NCBI GenBank assembly: GCA_002633025.1
Contig: NMRB01000258.1
Span: 376,334 to 440,333, forward strand
DNA from: Notospermus geniculatus
Lineage: Eukaryota > Nemertea > Pilidiophora > Heteronemertea > Lineidae
Reading direction: 5' to 3'
DNA: 64,000 nt
The translations under genes and the position numbers were made by a program. This document shows, one piece after another, positions 23,021 through 36,444 of the stretch (positions within the stretch are counted from its first letter, which is position 1; each line of letters opens with the position of its first letter). The notes under the pieces were generated by a model that saw nothing but the letters and a program-made list of their open reading frames with translations, did no database searches and was not told where the DNA came from.

Positions 23021-25936
23021 GGTCTTCTCTCATTGTCAATATACCCAGGTAGGCTTTCTTTTGCAAATAATTATGAGGGTAAAAATGAACTTGTCAAAAA
23101 TCCAACCTTTTCTCCTTGATTGTAGTAGGCCCTATTGAGTAAATTGTAACATACCCCTTATTGCTGTTGGTCAGGTTAATTTTCACCAAATCTTGTCTGA
23201 TTCATTTCTTGCATAATGTCTTGGGCATAACATATTCATTTATCTCATACCTAAAAACCTTCCAGACAGCCTTGAGGAAAGCTATCTTCCCATTTCACAC
23301 TGATTGGTCGTATTTGATTATACAGTCGTTCGGCGAGCTTCTCCAGAAAACGGTTTCAGTTCGAATTTGAGTTATCACAATTTAAGCACCATTGGCCCAG
23401 AATAGTGTTAATGAATCGTAGATCGATCCCAGCCATGTTGACTTTGCTGTCGTATTTGTCATCATGTCTCAACTCTCCAGCCACTTCAGCCACCGAGAAC
23501 CAGAATCACATGGACACCTGTTGCCATAGTGATATGTTTTTTTTATCATAAAATACCCGAAAGCCACTTAAATTCAATTATCACTTTTTTCCTATTTTGA
23601 GATAGCCACTTACATTGAAGCTGGCTTTGAATTTTGATTTGTTGCAGTGGAGATAGGGAGATTGGTCTGTGCACTCACTAGGATGCTAACTGGTGTGTGT
23701 CAATACCAATAACAGTGACTGACCAGCTTAAAGAATGACATCAGTCGATAGTCCTGGGTATGCAGCATTCCTAATTTTACTCGTTGCATTCTGGTATCCA
23801 TTGGTTTGTCCCCCACAGATTTAAGTTAACTGGCAGATTAGGAAACTGCAGCAACAACAGCAATTGGAAATTTACTGACTGATACTAATTGCAATTTGCA
23901 ATTGGAACTGAACTGAGGCTCATACATTGCATTCCTGCAGTTTTGACTGTTCACTGCTTCTGTGTGTGCATTTTCTGGAAATCTCCAGATATTCTAAAAA
24001 TTGATCTTCAGCCTATAACACTTCAAAAAGAACACACACACACCTGCAGTTGTCATATATCAAAAGAAATTGGCTTGAAGATTTTTTCTGTTTGTTTGTG
24101 TATTTCAAGAACTATATTTAATGTACAGAAGTAAATCTCGGTTTCAAATGAATTTTAAACACAGGGTGCAGTTAAATCATTGATTTAATATCAGGATGCT
24201 AAATGTAATTGTGTATTAAAAATGTTGGATGTTACAGAAATTTGAACTGCATGCTGAGCCCTGTGAGGGGAATTGAACTCTATGGATCCAGCAAAAGTTC
24301 TGGAAAATTATTGCACACTCGAGCTCATTTTCGGTTTCCACTAGACAAATGACCTTGACCTCACTAAATTTAAAGGCAGCCTGGGACTATCATTTCCATC
24401 ACAGTATGATCACTTCACTTAAGTCAAGAAGACTTCTCATAATTGTTGTTCTGAGAAAAGACATCCTTTGCCAATTATTTCATTTCGAACAAATATCCTC
24501 GCTTCCTAAGACAAACCAATTAAATCCAACCTGGCAAATGTTCCCTGGCTCAGCAACTCTCAAAATATTGCCACAGTACAAAAGAAAACAGTATGAGAGC
24601 CACCTTCCCAGGGATCAGGATCTAAATTGTAGCCATTTGATTCACTCTGGCCCTCTACCATCTCAATAAAGAAGGGAGTATTTAATTAGTCCTTTCAGCC
24701 CTTGGGCCCAAAACTCGTGAACATTGCTATCAGTTTCAGGTGTTGGATTACCGCCATGTGTCCCGTACCCCACAGCCCACAACCTCTTCTCTCTTATGTT
24801 GTGGTTATTTTTGCCTGCGGAGAAAACTGATAAAATTCAACTGGAAAATTTAAATGATACTTTGACGAGGATGTTAATTGATTTAGTTTTATTCAAGGCG
24901 TGATGCTGATCTGGAAGATGTTTTCATTGTAGATAAAGCACTTATTGTGATGGGATAAAACTGCTTTGAAAGAGACGCTATCATGAAATGCCTTGTTTAA
25001 TGCTTGACTTCCATAACCCTTGGGCCATCAGCAGTGCATTCATTCTTTTGAGAATGACTAAATGAAATTTGAACACATTCTGCATATTTTGCCATGTGTC
25101 ATTCTTTGTTCTTCAACATTTCTTTTAAAGGGGCTGCTCTTTCTGCTAAACCCTAATTTCTACACAGATTTAACAGGCAAAATCTCAGTGATTTCTCAGG
25201 AAGAATGAACTGGTGTTCCAAAAGGGTAGCCACAAAATGATATATATATTGATATGGGCATAATCATACAACCATATCAATTGCTGCCCAGTTCCATTGT
25301 CTTACTTGGGATCACATATTGTTATTATTAATAACTTGAACTGCAAAGGGTTAAGTCCTCTTGACAGGTAGAACTATTATCCTATCAAAGGAATCTTTTT
25401 GTTATCTTCAGCAGAAAAATGCCCATGCTGATACCAACATGCTATGCCTTTTCATCAGTACCTAGGCCCATGCAAGCCTCCAACTTGACCTTCACCTTCT
25501 AATAATGGTATTTCAAAAAGCCTTTGTTGGCGACTAAACAAAACTGTAGAAGTATACAATTACCTGGAACAGGTAACAGCCCGATGTTCCATGGAGTTAT
25601 TTTCATGAAATTTCTTCACATGGCATATTTCAAAATGTCTGGCATCTTGACTTTCCCTCTGAACAAAGCAGACCACTTCAGTTTTATCGTTGTCTAAATC
25701 TCGACTTAAAGAACATTTCAACTTGAACATGTTGTGTGTCTGGTACTAAGTTCTAGTGGAAGTATCATATTGCCGGATCCTGAGGGGTCTGGATGCTGGA
25801 GTTCAACTCCGTGTTTTAGTGACCCGCCCGTTCATGTGTGGCATCGTGTTGTATCTCATCGATACTAAGCTAGGGTAGTTCAGACAGGTGTGGCTCTAGA
25901 CCAAGATTTCAGAATAATTTCATTGAAATAAACAAC
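23021..25936. other. Non-coding AT-rich tract
   Basis: A 106-codon frame at 24349-24669 has no recognisable product or splice context. A tRNA-like B-box match (GAGTTCAACTCC) occurs near 25799 without a convincing A box. Nothing else is called. Confidence 0.35.
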
Positions 25937-26066
25937 ACATCCAGTGTTTCCACCAGAGGGGTACTCAAATGAAGAGAAAATGGCATTTTCTTTAATTTCA
26001 TGGGGTTTTTTGTTGATTTTGAACAAAATAGTACCCTCAGAAGAAAATCTGGCAAAAACTCTGAAA
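25937..26066. mobile_element. Diverged hAT-like MITE relic (GTTTCCACCAGA ends)
   Basis: GTGTTTCCACCAGAGGGGTAC and GTACCCTC...TCTGGCAAAAAC form imperfect inverted ends. The left end matches the element at 57733-58005 (CAGGGTTTCCACCAGAGGGG). The terminal CAGGG is degraded and no target duplication is visible. Confidence 0.4.
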
Positions 26067-26823
26067 TCATAACTCGATCTAACTCAACACCACATTCCTT
26101 CATTCAATATAAGAATTGAAATGTAATGCATTGTGAGAGAAAAATCATTAGAAATTTGAATCACATATCCATTCTTGAAAGTTTCAAGAAACTCATTCCC
26201 TTTGTAATATTACCAAGTGAAAAAAAATCACGATTTCAAGTGTAATTATACCTGATAATTCAATTCTGCATCATTTTCTCTCAGATTAATCAAGTCCTGG
26301 CTTATAAGTGGCTCAAAGAACAGCCGAGGCAAGAGGATGCAATTTTTTCCGCAGCCTTGAATCCTCTGTATTATTAACCCGTAAAGAAAAAGGCTAATAG
26401 GAATTTAATCGCTGAATCTAAGAGATAGTCCAATTAATGAGACTTAATTGAGATCGAAATTGTCTGGTCATAAGTATATTTACAGTCTCCATCATCCGTC
26501 TTGCAACCTCTTCAAATAAATGGCAGATTTTTAACCCCATGTAACCAATACCTTTTCTCGAGTATATGTGTCTCTTTTCTGACTTTGAGAACTCTGACAT
26601 CCAAAAAGTCCTTTAGAAAAGTTTTGGGTTATCTTCTGCTTGGAGGTTTTTATTGGATGTAATCATCATACAGCCATGAGCTATTGTGCTATCTGATGTT
26701 GCCCAAGAGCTTATTTTCAGAATTTGACAAAGAAACTTTAAAAAGCTATGATAATGCTTGGAAATACGTAGGCCTATGGGGGACACTCTGTGCAGAGTGA
26801 AAAGTTGGATTTGAAAACTGAAG

Positions 26824-26931
26824 TAAACTCAGGACTTATAAGTGCCACAAAATTGAGCATGCAATTACTTAAGAGTCCCTTTATAAGTGGCCACAAAATT
26901 GGGTAAGTATGCATTTACTTAAGAGTCCCTG
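26824..26931 (+). repeat. Two-copy ~55-bp tandem duplication
   Basis: TATAAGTG(G)CCACAAAATTG ... TTACTTAAGAGTCCCT occurs twice in a row, with a small insertion (GGTAAGTA) in the second copy. Confidence 0.7.
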
Positions 26932-29815
26932 GTACACATATAGGGATGTGACTGTGTCGCATCCTTTTGCGACATTTCAAGTTAATCTGTGATAAAGCTT
27001 AAATCGATGTCTACCGACTGTGTACAATAATCACCGCGTTTGTTCAAGTGTCTCGTTTTGAACTGAAACATTTTGTCGGTTTGGTACGACTTTATCGATG
27101 TCTTTCTCAGGAGCTCTTCAGTGCTCTTATCTTCGCACCGACATCCTACTTATCCGCCGAGCCCACACAGTGTTAGAGAGAAATTCATCTTGCGCTTGTT
27201 TACTTTAATATAAATTTCAGAAATTAAATCTCGCTGGAATGTTAGATTGCAGTTAAAATAAACACTAACGATATCAGATTGCATTTTTGGTGGCCGTCAA
27301 ATATTCAGAAAAATTGATGATACTTTTTACGTTGACTAATCTGTTTATATACCGGGTATTAAGTTACAGATGCTTTACAAGGCAATTTCTTAGTTTCTGT
27401 CGAATGTCTACTTTATGAATTTTTATTGTCTTGCGCATATACTGATAACTATTCATATTAAAGCTCCAGGCGGTACATTTTCAAAAGACTGAAGAGTGAG
27501 GGACTCGAAGTTTTCATTGACTGTCATATCTTTCTGTTGGTTCTGTACCCACTCATGAGTACGCAATGCGAGAGGAAATCGAGTATATTTCAATTTTCAG
27601 TCAATTCTTGTTTAGTTACAAAATGCTGAATCATCTGCTTCTTGTGGCATCTTTGTAATTGTTGTACTCAACCAATTCGGATTTATTTTCTGTCAAAGCT
27701 TGAATGCCCAAGGAGACCCTCTCAACTTGTGTTTATTCAGTCAAGTTCTCCAGCAAAACGTGCCACAGCCTGTTTTTATTGTGGATATTCTGTCTAAAGT
27801 CTCATACGTGCTGTTTTCAGGAATGTTGGGGCTAATTTTTTCTAGATTAAGGTAATATTTTGTCCCGAAATTCAATCTGTGAGATTATATTTGTTAAAAG
27901 GAAATGGAGAAGAAATTACTTGCCAAGCCTTCGGGATATCTTTCTTTCCTCAAGAATGTCGGTAGAGCTCACTTTTTTGAAGTGGCGCCACCGATTTTCC
28001 AATACTCTGCCATGAAATCATAAGATAGTAATTTGTGGAATGAAGATTGGTATGTTTTCAAGATTAGAGAATAATTGAAACAACGTCCATCAATCTATGG
28101 GTTAATTATGTCTGCAGTGTACGACTGCCCAACCCTTTTACTTCATTTCTTCAGGAAAATTTCACTTAGCAATACCAAAACTCATGAAAAAGCGACTCTA
28201 TTAATTTTTTCTTTCAATCATTCTGAAAATACCCTGATGATTTTTTTTTTGTAATGCTCTAATGGTCCAAGTTCTGATTGATCCATCAGATATTAATCGA
28301 ATTCTTCTAATAGGGATGCAATGGCCGATAATGATGCATTGATTTTAATTGATTTCTCAATTAATTCATTCTTGAGAAATCGCAAATCAATCGATGAGTA
28401 TATTTTAGTATTAATTATGTCCTAATTCACCCAGAAATAAATCACCAACGGGAACTTGAAAAATTGATTAGTTGCAGTTCACATCGATTTGGACCATCTG
28501 TAATTCTTGGAATCAATATTCAGATAATTCCTTTGGAGTATCTTTCATTCCAATTCAGTCAAACATACACATGTATGTATGTATGTACACAAACATATAC
28601 AAAATGTGCACAAATACCAATCAAACTTATGTTGAAACAAATAATTTTCCAATCCATATCATAATTCTATTACTGGAGCCTTAGAGTAAATATTCGAGTG
28701 CTAAATCATCTCCACAATCCTGCAAAACAAAATACTCCAGGTAGTTTGGTGCCTGTTATATAACCTTGATATTGAAATGCTATTTTCTTTACAAATTGGA
28801 ATTCTGAGAATACATACATCAACATGTAACATTTGGAGTGTAATATCTCAAGAAATCAATATGGCCGCCTGAGTGGTCCANATGTTATTTATTTCTGGAC
28901 TTGACAAAGAAGACAACACAATGAATGATTTTGTTTGCAAGTCATTAATAATTACTAAAAATGTTGATAAAATTTGAGATTTATTATTGATTTAATTGTT
29001 TTGTTGTTTGTGACAAGATTGTTGTTTGGTATAGAAATCTTCATGATCGTAAATCTCAACAGTTCTGTTTCCTTTGTTGTGGAGGACTCTTTGTTCCTTC
29101 ACCTTATACCACTTACTGCAGTGATTGAAAAAATGACTAAATGAAGGTTTGGTGCCTATTGTGTACTTATTCAGAATTTCAGAATCTTTCAAAATCTGCT
29201 TGCATTTCAGTTTTTTTCTTTTATCAATAATTCAATCATGTTTCTAGAATAAACAGTAACTTCCTTTTGTGTTTGTGTTCACAACATGATTGCATACATC
29301 ACACCCAAATCCATTGAAGGAGTGTAATATCCCTTCTATCCATCCCTGACCACCCTTGGAGCCCCTTTCTGTAGCATTGTCATTATGTCAAATGCGCTCA
29401 TCGTTCCTAATGACCACCAGATGACCTCTGTCCATACCTGCAGCCGACAATCATCTTTGTATGCAAATTAGGCGGGCGCAGTTTCTCTAATTGAAGTCTT
29501 TGATCTCGTTAGTGATTCATTTGTCTTACAAATTGTCCAGTAATTGAAATTATACTGTTGGGTATGCTGAAGCTATATTGGCTGTGATCTTGGAATATCA
29601 ATAAGAATATCGTGACAAGTCACATTGTGACTTGTTTGCTGTCTGACATTTTCGATTCAATGAGGGCTTTGAATTTTTTCGAGTGTGGACGTGAAAGTCA
29701 AGTCAAGTGGCACATTTGAAAGAAGAGAGATCATATGATGAAATGAACAATCACCAATTTCTGCTGGTAAATGCTGAAAATTTCAAACTGACAATCATTA
29801 AATGCAGTTGAGTTC
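26932..29815. other. Non-coding AT-rich tract with one N
   Basis: No exon or repeat with clear ends was recognised. An ambiguous base is at 28881. A short TATG microsatellite (ATGTATGTATGTATGTA) lies near 28571. Confidence 0.4.
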
Positions 29816-30022
29816 ATGGTTTTGCAGCACATTTGATGCATATGCATTAAGTATGCTGCTGATAGAGGCATATCTAGTGCATGTTTGATGCATGGATGAG
29901 GTGTAACTGATCTTTGCTAGGTTATCTGTGCAATTATGCATCATCAATGCGTCAACTATGGTGCATGTTTGAGGCGTGGTTGATGCATGTTTGAGATGAT
30001 GCATCAGGATGATGCATGCTTC
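29816..30022. repeat. Degenerate cluster of TGATGCAT motifs
   Basis: About nine near-copies of TTGATGCATGTTTGA or ATGCAT lie within ~200 bp (such as TTTGATGCATATGC, TTTGATGCATGGATG, GTTGATGCATGTTTGAG, GATGATGCATGC). Spacing is irregular, as in an old minisatellite. Confidence 0.5.
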
Positions 30023-30071
30023 CCTAAGTTTCCTTTATGCTGAATGTTTTGGATGTATTGGTGATTCTCAG

Positions 30072-30106
30072 GGTGAAGTATTTGAAATTTGCTGAGGTGC
30101 GGATAG
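30072..30106 (+). CDS. Weak candidate exon
   Basis: A 35-nt block runs from the acceptor GTGATTCTCAG to a strong donor GATAG|GTAAGTG. The frame VKYLKFAEVRI is open with one nucleotide on each side; the other two frames contain stops. The size and lack of homology keep confidence low. Confidence 0.22.
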
Positions 30107-30715
30107 GTAAGTGATCCTAAGGATCCTCAAATTGTGAAATGGTGAATGGTAAATGTCCAATCCTACCTACCAGCTCTATCTTAAAGCAATTTCAGGCTCA
30201 TTTGACCGTCATTAGTAATCACCAAGCATTGTCAATTATTTGTATTATATGAATACAAAGTATTTTATCTCCAGATTTGCAAGTTCAGCAAAGTGGAGGG
30301 TCCATCTTGCCCAATGCTTGCCACCCGGCCCCCCACTTGAAATCACAAACTCATCGACGTGAAGTACCAGCACACCCTTCTGAGAAATAAACCTGGTCCT
30401 TCAGACTCGATACAAGCACCATTGTCTTCTCATTTACATATCTTTTGGGTTATCTCAGTGTATAGATACATCCTCAGCCCACGTGTAGCAACTATTCAAG
30501 CAGGTGGTCCGAAGCTAAAATGACTGTTTCAAGAGTCGACCTGCGCTGAAGTCAAAAAGGAAGTTATTGTAATGATATTCTTTGGCTGTAACCGCCACAG
30601 CCCCTCCTGCTGGTAGTTAGATTTTCATGAAAGCTGCTAAAAAGTAGATTGTATTTTAAAGGATTCTCTATGACACTCGGATATTTCAAACAAAATCTAT
30701 CATTCTTCATTCAGT

Positions 30716-30802
30716 TTTTGGCTGTCGGAGTGGTGCAGTGAAACATGTAGTGCCTGCCACCTTGGAGATCCCAGATTCAATTCCCAGTCTCACTCAGCAT
30801 GT
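30716..30802 (+). mobile_element. tRNA-derived SINE-like sequence
   Basis: An A-box-like GAGTGGTGCAGTG (about 30728-30740) and a B-box-like AGATTCAATTCCC (about 30773-30785) are spaced as in a tRNA-derived SINE head. The A box lies only about 12 bases from the left end. Acceptor-stem pairing and a normal anticodon arm are not evident, so it is not called as a functional tRNA. No second copy was found in the window. Confidence 0.45.
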
Positions 30803-33532
30803 TGGCCAGAAAATGTCCACGCAAAAAAAAATGGAGTCAACGGAACACATTTCACTCCTTGACAACAAATCTTTCAGGAGCAGGCAATTTCCATACAGAA
30901 CTGTGAATCATGTATGATTTAGGACTCATTACACTTATTAAAATCTCAGGGTTATACCTGGGTGATAATGATATACGGGTCCGTACGGACAAAGGCCATC
31001 TCTCAGAGACAAAAACCATTGATTTTCATCTCCTTGTGTACTTGAAAGATTAGAAACAAGATAAAAGATTCATTCGACTGAAAAGCCGTGGCCAATTTCT
31101 CGATTTGTTCAATGCCCACATGCTGACTTTCGAGGAGATGATGGCTACTGGCTATGTACGATGCCGACAATTGTAGAAAATGGTGGCTAATTTTGTCGGT
31201 GCATTAATGTCGTCTGTGATACATTGTCATTGTCTTATCACGATGGCATTTGTGGTGGGTTTTACAAAGCCAAGGTAACAGTTTTCTCAGTATAAGTAAC
31301 TGGTTCTTCATGGTCATTTTAGATTGGAAACCTGCAAATTCAGTATTTTTTAACAAATATTGCAAAGACCAATTTTTTGCCATTTTGCAAATGGACAGTG
31401 CAGAAGAATCTCAAGATTCATGTACATTTCAGCACAGATTTGTTCATTCACTTATTGAAAGCTCATACTAGGTAAAGTTCATAGATGGCAGATAAATCAC
31501 TGAAATAGGTATTAAGTGTAGGCCTACAAGTTCATATCACTTTGAAATCAAAGCCTACCCCCTTTCAATCAAGACTGGAATACTACCAACTTCACCAGAA
31601 ATGATGTCTAAACTCACTCTTCAGTAAAGCATCACGTTTGGTTTAACAATGCTTGTGGAGTCCCGCAGTTCTATACAAAAAAGTCAATTTTCCTATCATG
31701 TTCGCTTTTGAACATTAAACCACGGCATTATTGGTTTTGAACAAAATATCAAATTACATAATGTGTTTTTCCATCGAAATGGACTCAAATTAGTGTTATG
31801 CATTGTTCAAAACCTGTCTTTGTGTGAATTCTGTTGAGGTACACCGGATTTCAACTTTGAAAATACCAACACATACTTTGACTGGTGGATCTTTGAAAAA
31901 AAATCTTTATGTCTTTCTAACATTTGCATCATTCCTTTGAATTCTTTTCCTTCGTTTAAATAAAGCATCACGAGCAACTGATTGGTATTTCCTATTTGGG
32001 ACATGTTTCTGTTGACCTTTCAGGAGTTGGAAACAAAAAGCTGAAGGTTTCTCAAAATTCTTGCGTTTCTCATTCACATCCCTTTAAACTTTTGTCCGAA
32101 ACTCAATTCCCAGCAAACAAAGGAACACTGACCATTGGTCAAGTTTCATTATTGTCTCTATGAATTTGAAGTGGACTGATTTTCCTTTGTCCTTTTGAAC
32201 TCTATTTGTATTGTATTCCCATTAAACTGAACTTTCAACACACAGACGCCTGCTGACCGCTGTCCAGCCAGCTGTCCCGGTCTCAGTCCGTCATTACAAA
32301 CCTCTCATTAAGCCCCTCCACCCCTCTATATAATATTTGAAGTTGTATTGTCCGCCGGATTACGTATGCGTGTGGTCATTATTTCCATGCCAACACTGGA
32401 CATTGGAAAAGGTTAATTTTAATATGGCGCTGGAGTGATCCGATTGGTGCAAATATCTCGACGGAGTCAAATATTACAGTGAATTTTCCAAATAGCCAGT
32501 ACGTTGTCATGGTAACCGGCATCTGCCTCAGAAGTATACAGAATGAATTTATCAGAAAAATGGACGAAGGATACAGGGGCCGATATTGACCACTCGATCC
32601 TTTTCATTTACAGAAGCTTTCGATTATGGTCGTTGAAAGTTCAGTCTCGGGAGACGCTCAGTTTTGACCAGCAAATGTATTATACATCTTGGCGTCATAT
32701 TGGGAATACGCTCCGTTGCAATATTTGCTGAATATTATCCTGGGGTTTAGCACTGGTCAGTGTCGACAGGCGAATATATTGAATTGGTCTGCGGTTCACG
32801 ACTTTTATTCCGCACCAGTGGAGTGGGAATAAGAATAGGAAGACTGTAACCGGAGATGAAAAATGCAATTTGTAGGTAACATGAAATGAAATATTCGAAA
32901 ATTTGTTTCTTGTATGTAGAAATATTGGTATTTTGGTGAAAATTGGAAAATTCCATCAGCGCTCAAGTTACCAACTGATACATTGAATTTACATTTTGAT
33001 GGAGATTTGTAACCTCATTTTCAGAACAAATTGTGTTTGGAGTTAATTTGCATAAATGTTTGTGAAATGACCTCAAACCTTGATTCAACCAGAATATAAA
33101 CAAAAGTTGAGACTAGTAGGAGTTAGAGAGCAACTTCAGTTGAGAAATTTACATTTGTGGCCATTGGATTTAACCCTTTCATTTCTGAAGCTGTAAAGCT
33201 GCAGGTTGCAGTACTGTGCATATTCACAGATTCCCAAGATCACAAGACATGTACATTTCAGAAGATGCTGAAGAAAATTGAGCCCCTGCGAAAAAATGTA
33301 CCCTTTTCCATGTGGGAGGAAAGCGACACAGGAAGTCAAACCCACACACTGAATTTGCAAGTAAAAAAGAAATGTATCCAATATAACGTCATTGTCTATA
33401 TATTGGATATGGAAAATTTATTGATGGGAATTTAGTTTGTAGTTTTGATAATGAACTTTCAGGATTTTACATATTTGTTTGTGTTTGTCAATAAGTTTAG
33501 AGTATTGTCATCAGGATTCTTTCTATTGACAG
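30803..33532. other. Non-coding AT-rich tract
   Basis: A 73-codon frame at 31250-31471 has a CTCAG acceptor-like start and ends TAG|GTAAAG, but no family is recognised. The rest shows no exon or repeat. Confidence 0.35.
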
Positions 33533-33572
33533 TTCAATTGTCAATTTTGGAGTAATGTATTGTGCACTCAGA
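33533..33572 (+). CDS. Weak candidate exon
   Basis: A 40-nt block lies between a good acceptor (TTCTTTCTATTGACAG) and the donor CAGA|GTAAGC. Two frames are open (FNCQFWSNVLCTQ or SIVNFGVMYCALR), so the reading frame is undecided. Confidence 0.18.
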
Positions 33573-33925
33573 GTAAGCCAATAGCTGAAATAGAAAATGC
33601 AATGAAATTGATGAAATTGACATCTCTAACATTGTTCTCATAAAGGTAGGCTGTGTAACCTTGTTTATTATTGGTTTATGTGTTTTCTTGTTGTGGGATG
33701 GGGATATTTGTACATAAAATGTACATGAGTGAGCCTGAAGCATGAATGTCTGTGGCAATGTACAACCGATATGAGAATAAAGGGCAGTGATGTTCACTCT
33801 CTGCGTCTATTCACTTTCTCTTTACACTGGTGATGTCAGTGGAACAATGTGCCCATTTTGCACTGGTCAAATTTTGCATATATTTTTTGAATATCCTCAG
33901 TAAAGGCTCTTTGCATTCAAGTCCT

Positions 33926-34254
33926 GGGCCCATATTCATAAAACTACTTAAGTCGAAGTATGAAACTTATCCTTTGTTCAACACAAAAGATAAGTATCAC
34001 ACTTAGACTTGAGTAGTTTTATGAATATGGACCCAGGGCCCGTATTAAACTACTTAAGTCTAAGTGTGACACTTATCCATTGTTCAACACAAAAGATAAG
34101 TATCACACTTTGACTTAAGTATGTTTATGAATATGGACCCAGGGCCAACAGATTCATAAAACTACTTAAGTCTGTATGTGCGACACTTATCCATTGTTCA
34201 ACACAAAAGATAAGTATCACACTTTGACTTAAGTATGTTTATGAATATGGGCCC
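33926..34254 (+). mobile_element. Tandem trimer of the CCATATTCATAAA hairpin MITE
   Basis: Three head-to-tail copies (33926-34034, 34036-34140, 34142-34254), each a near-palindrome of ~105-113 bp with ends GGGCCCATATTCATAAA and TTTATGAATATGGACCC. The copies differ slightly from each other and share junctions of the form GGACCCAGGGCC. Tandem copies of a MITE are unusual and suggest rolling or unequal-exchange amplification after insertion. Confidence 0.85.
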
Positions 34255-34998
34255 TGAAGCTGAAGTTCCAAAATGTACCATTACGACAGTGTGCATCAGG
34301 CATTTGTGTATTTGACAACTTTATCTCATAGACGGATGGAAGATCTTATATGTATTATGAAGTTATTAAATACTGGCATGTTCCAGGGATAAATCTAATA
34401 GGTCCATGTGCTTATTTGAGGAAGATGATCAATCCATGTGTCAGACTTGTTATCAAATTGTCTCCACTCATTTTTTACCAAATCACATTTGTTCAAAATT
34501 GCTATGAAATATATTAAATTTTCATTCAAGCTAAATCTAATTTAAGAATTTTGTGATGAGAATTCATGAGCGGTGATTGAATTAGAACAGCCAACATTGA
34601 AACACCATTCTCAATAAAGGTCTAATTCAGAACTTTTTGCATGTTACAAGCAATTAGAATAAACTTTCTCATCTTAACTCTTGATAAAGGCGTCTTTGTG
34701 AAATTTAATAGTGCAATTCTATTCAAAGTGGGCCAACCACAGGATTCTTGTGTCTCTATAAATACTGCCTAATAAATAGCTTGAATTTCACGACTATTGT
34801 AACTCAATTACCGCTTCCAGTTGAAGATATATCAAATTAAATTTGTCTTGGTGGAAGTGTTCACTTCCAGAGAATTCGCTATGAAGAATTTCATCAAATT
34901 AACCCTGTCAGGTTTGCAAATCTAGGAAGAACTGTCAGCCTGTTTCAAAGGAAACAGTGGACCAGCTCTGGATGAAATGTTGGGTAGTTCAATGCATA
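34255..34998. other. Non-coding AT-rich tract
   Basis: No exon or repeat was recognised between the hairpin trimer and the TA-flanked MITE. Confidence 0.4.
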
Positions 34999-35175
34999 CA
35001 GTGGAACCTCTCTATTAAGGATACCTTCGGGACTGGTAGTTGCAGTCCTTAATTGAGAGGTGTCCTGATTACAGAGGTAAGAGTGAATAGAAATGACCAA
35101 TTTGGGAATAAGCTTTGGTGTCCTTAATAGAGAGGTGTCTTCCTGGCAGAGGGTCCGCAAAGGGAGGTTCCACTC
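34999..35175 (+). mobile_element. CAGTGGAACC MITE, copy 1 (TA target site)
   Basis: A 177-bp element with inverted ends CAGTGGAACC and GGTTCCACTC, flanked by TA on both sides. Internal subrepeats (AATTGAGAGGTGTCC, AATAGAGAGGTGTC) repeat the terminal motif. Ends plus a TA target fit a Tc1/mariner-type non-autonomous element. A second diverged copy is at 56547-56713. Confidence 0.75.
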
Positions 35176-35982
35176 TACACATAGGGGGAAACCATAACCC
35201 TGGCAATAAACAACCACTCTATACGGAGGTGAGCTGGCCTAATTGGAGGTCTGACCACAGGAATCAATTTGATAATCTTACAGGTGACAGGCACTTATGT
35301 CTGCTCAGCCAGATAACTCCCTGCATTTGGGCCTAACTGTAGGCCTACCCTCCGTTTGAAGCAACTCTTCAGCTGGCTGGCTGTAGGTATCTTCAAAACA
35401 ACAACTGTTTCGACCATATTTGGTTCTTAGGACTCTCTCATGACTAGAAATTCTAAGATCTAAGCTCAAGATTAGGAAAATTCTTTTGTAAACCGTGACT
35501 TTCACGTCAAATACCAGTGATCCTGAGCCCTTCCCCGAATCTTAGATGCAGGACCGAGTAAAGCCCTGGATGCTGTGCTGTTTGACAAAATCCTTACGTG
35601 CTCGAGACTCAAATTGGAAATCAGAGTTGGAATTCAACTTTGGATGAAAACAACTAATTCCAACTCTGTATCATGTTAATAGTGACCTTCCTCATCCATA
35701 TTTGAACATGTCATATCAGTACCTCACACGATAGTGAGAAATCCTCATCACCAAATCCCTTTGGGGCTGTGAAATTTGATTCAATGCGTCATATGTGGAA
35801 TTGCAAATTGACCAAGTTTTTGTTACCAACTGAATTTTTGCACAAGCTTTAATTACTGTAATGCTATCTGCATTTGTAAGTGATGATCAGGTTAACCCTT
35901 TAGATAAATTTCACTTCAATTTGAGCATTTCTTCATGAAATCACACTTTTGTCTGATTTTCTGAACTTCTTTCTACTTTCAG
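35176..35982. other. Non-coding AT-rich tract
   Basis: Nothing beyond short shadow frames was recognised. Confidence 0.4.
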
Positions 35983-36035
35983 AAATTAAAGGCAGTACTA
36001 GATATGCTGAAACAGTAACATCAGTTACATCATAG
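35983..36035 (+). CDS. Weak candidate exon (KLKAVLDMLKQ-stop)
   Basis: A strong acceptor (CTTTCTACTTTCAG) is followed 53 nt later by a consensus donor (CATAG|GTGAGT). Two frames are open: one reads KLKAVLDMLKQ then stop, and the other runs through and hits TAG exactly at the donor. It could be the end of a coiled-coil protein with a spliced 3' UTR, or a non-coding exon. Confidence 0.22.
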
Positions 36036-36160
36036 GTGAGTTCTTTCATTTAGGTCATCAAATTGTCATTGAAACATCATACAAAGAAGTGTGCCAAGCT
36101 GTTGTTCACCAACAATGGGGACCACAGCCTATTGCCTCAATAGGTGTCACTTATGGTTAA

Positions 36161-36363
36161 AGGACCACGGTATTGCCACTTTTTCTCAACGGCTGGCACC
36201 ACCGCGCCACTCTCCAACCCAGGGACTAACTACGTTGTCGGCAAATTGACCCGATTTACTACATACATTTTGTAATGCATATTTGTAGTTCGTCTTGCTG
36301 CCATTAGGTGGCTCCCTCTACGTCGGTAGTCAAATTACCCAAGAGATTGCATACCGTGGTCCT
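36161..36363. mobile_element. TTAA-flanked MITE (AGGACCACGGTAT ends)
   Basis: A 203-bp element with inverted ends AGGACCACGGTAT and ATACCGTGGTCCT, bounded by TTAA at 36157-36160 and 36364-36367. The TTAA target and ends fit a piggyBac or Kolobok-type non-autonomous element. It has no coding content. Confidence 0.8.
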
Positions 36364-36444
36364 TTAAGCCTATTGAAATGAAAGTGACATCCAGGTCCTA
36401 ATCAATTTCCCACAGAAAAGGGTGGAGTGCGTAGTAAAGGACCA

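Noticed and set aside
30716-30802. Functional tRNA gene
   Set aside because: A- and B-box-like strings are present, but an acceptor stem and normal anticodon arm are not; treated as SINE-like.
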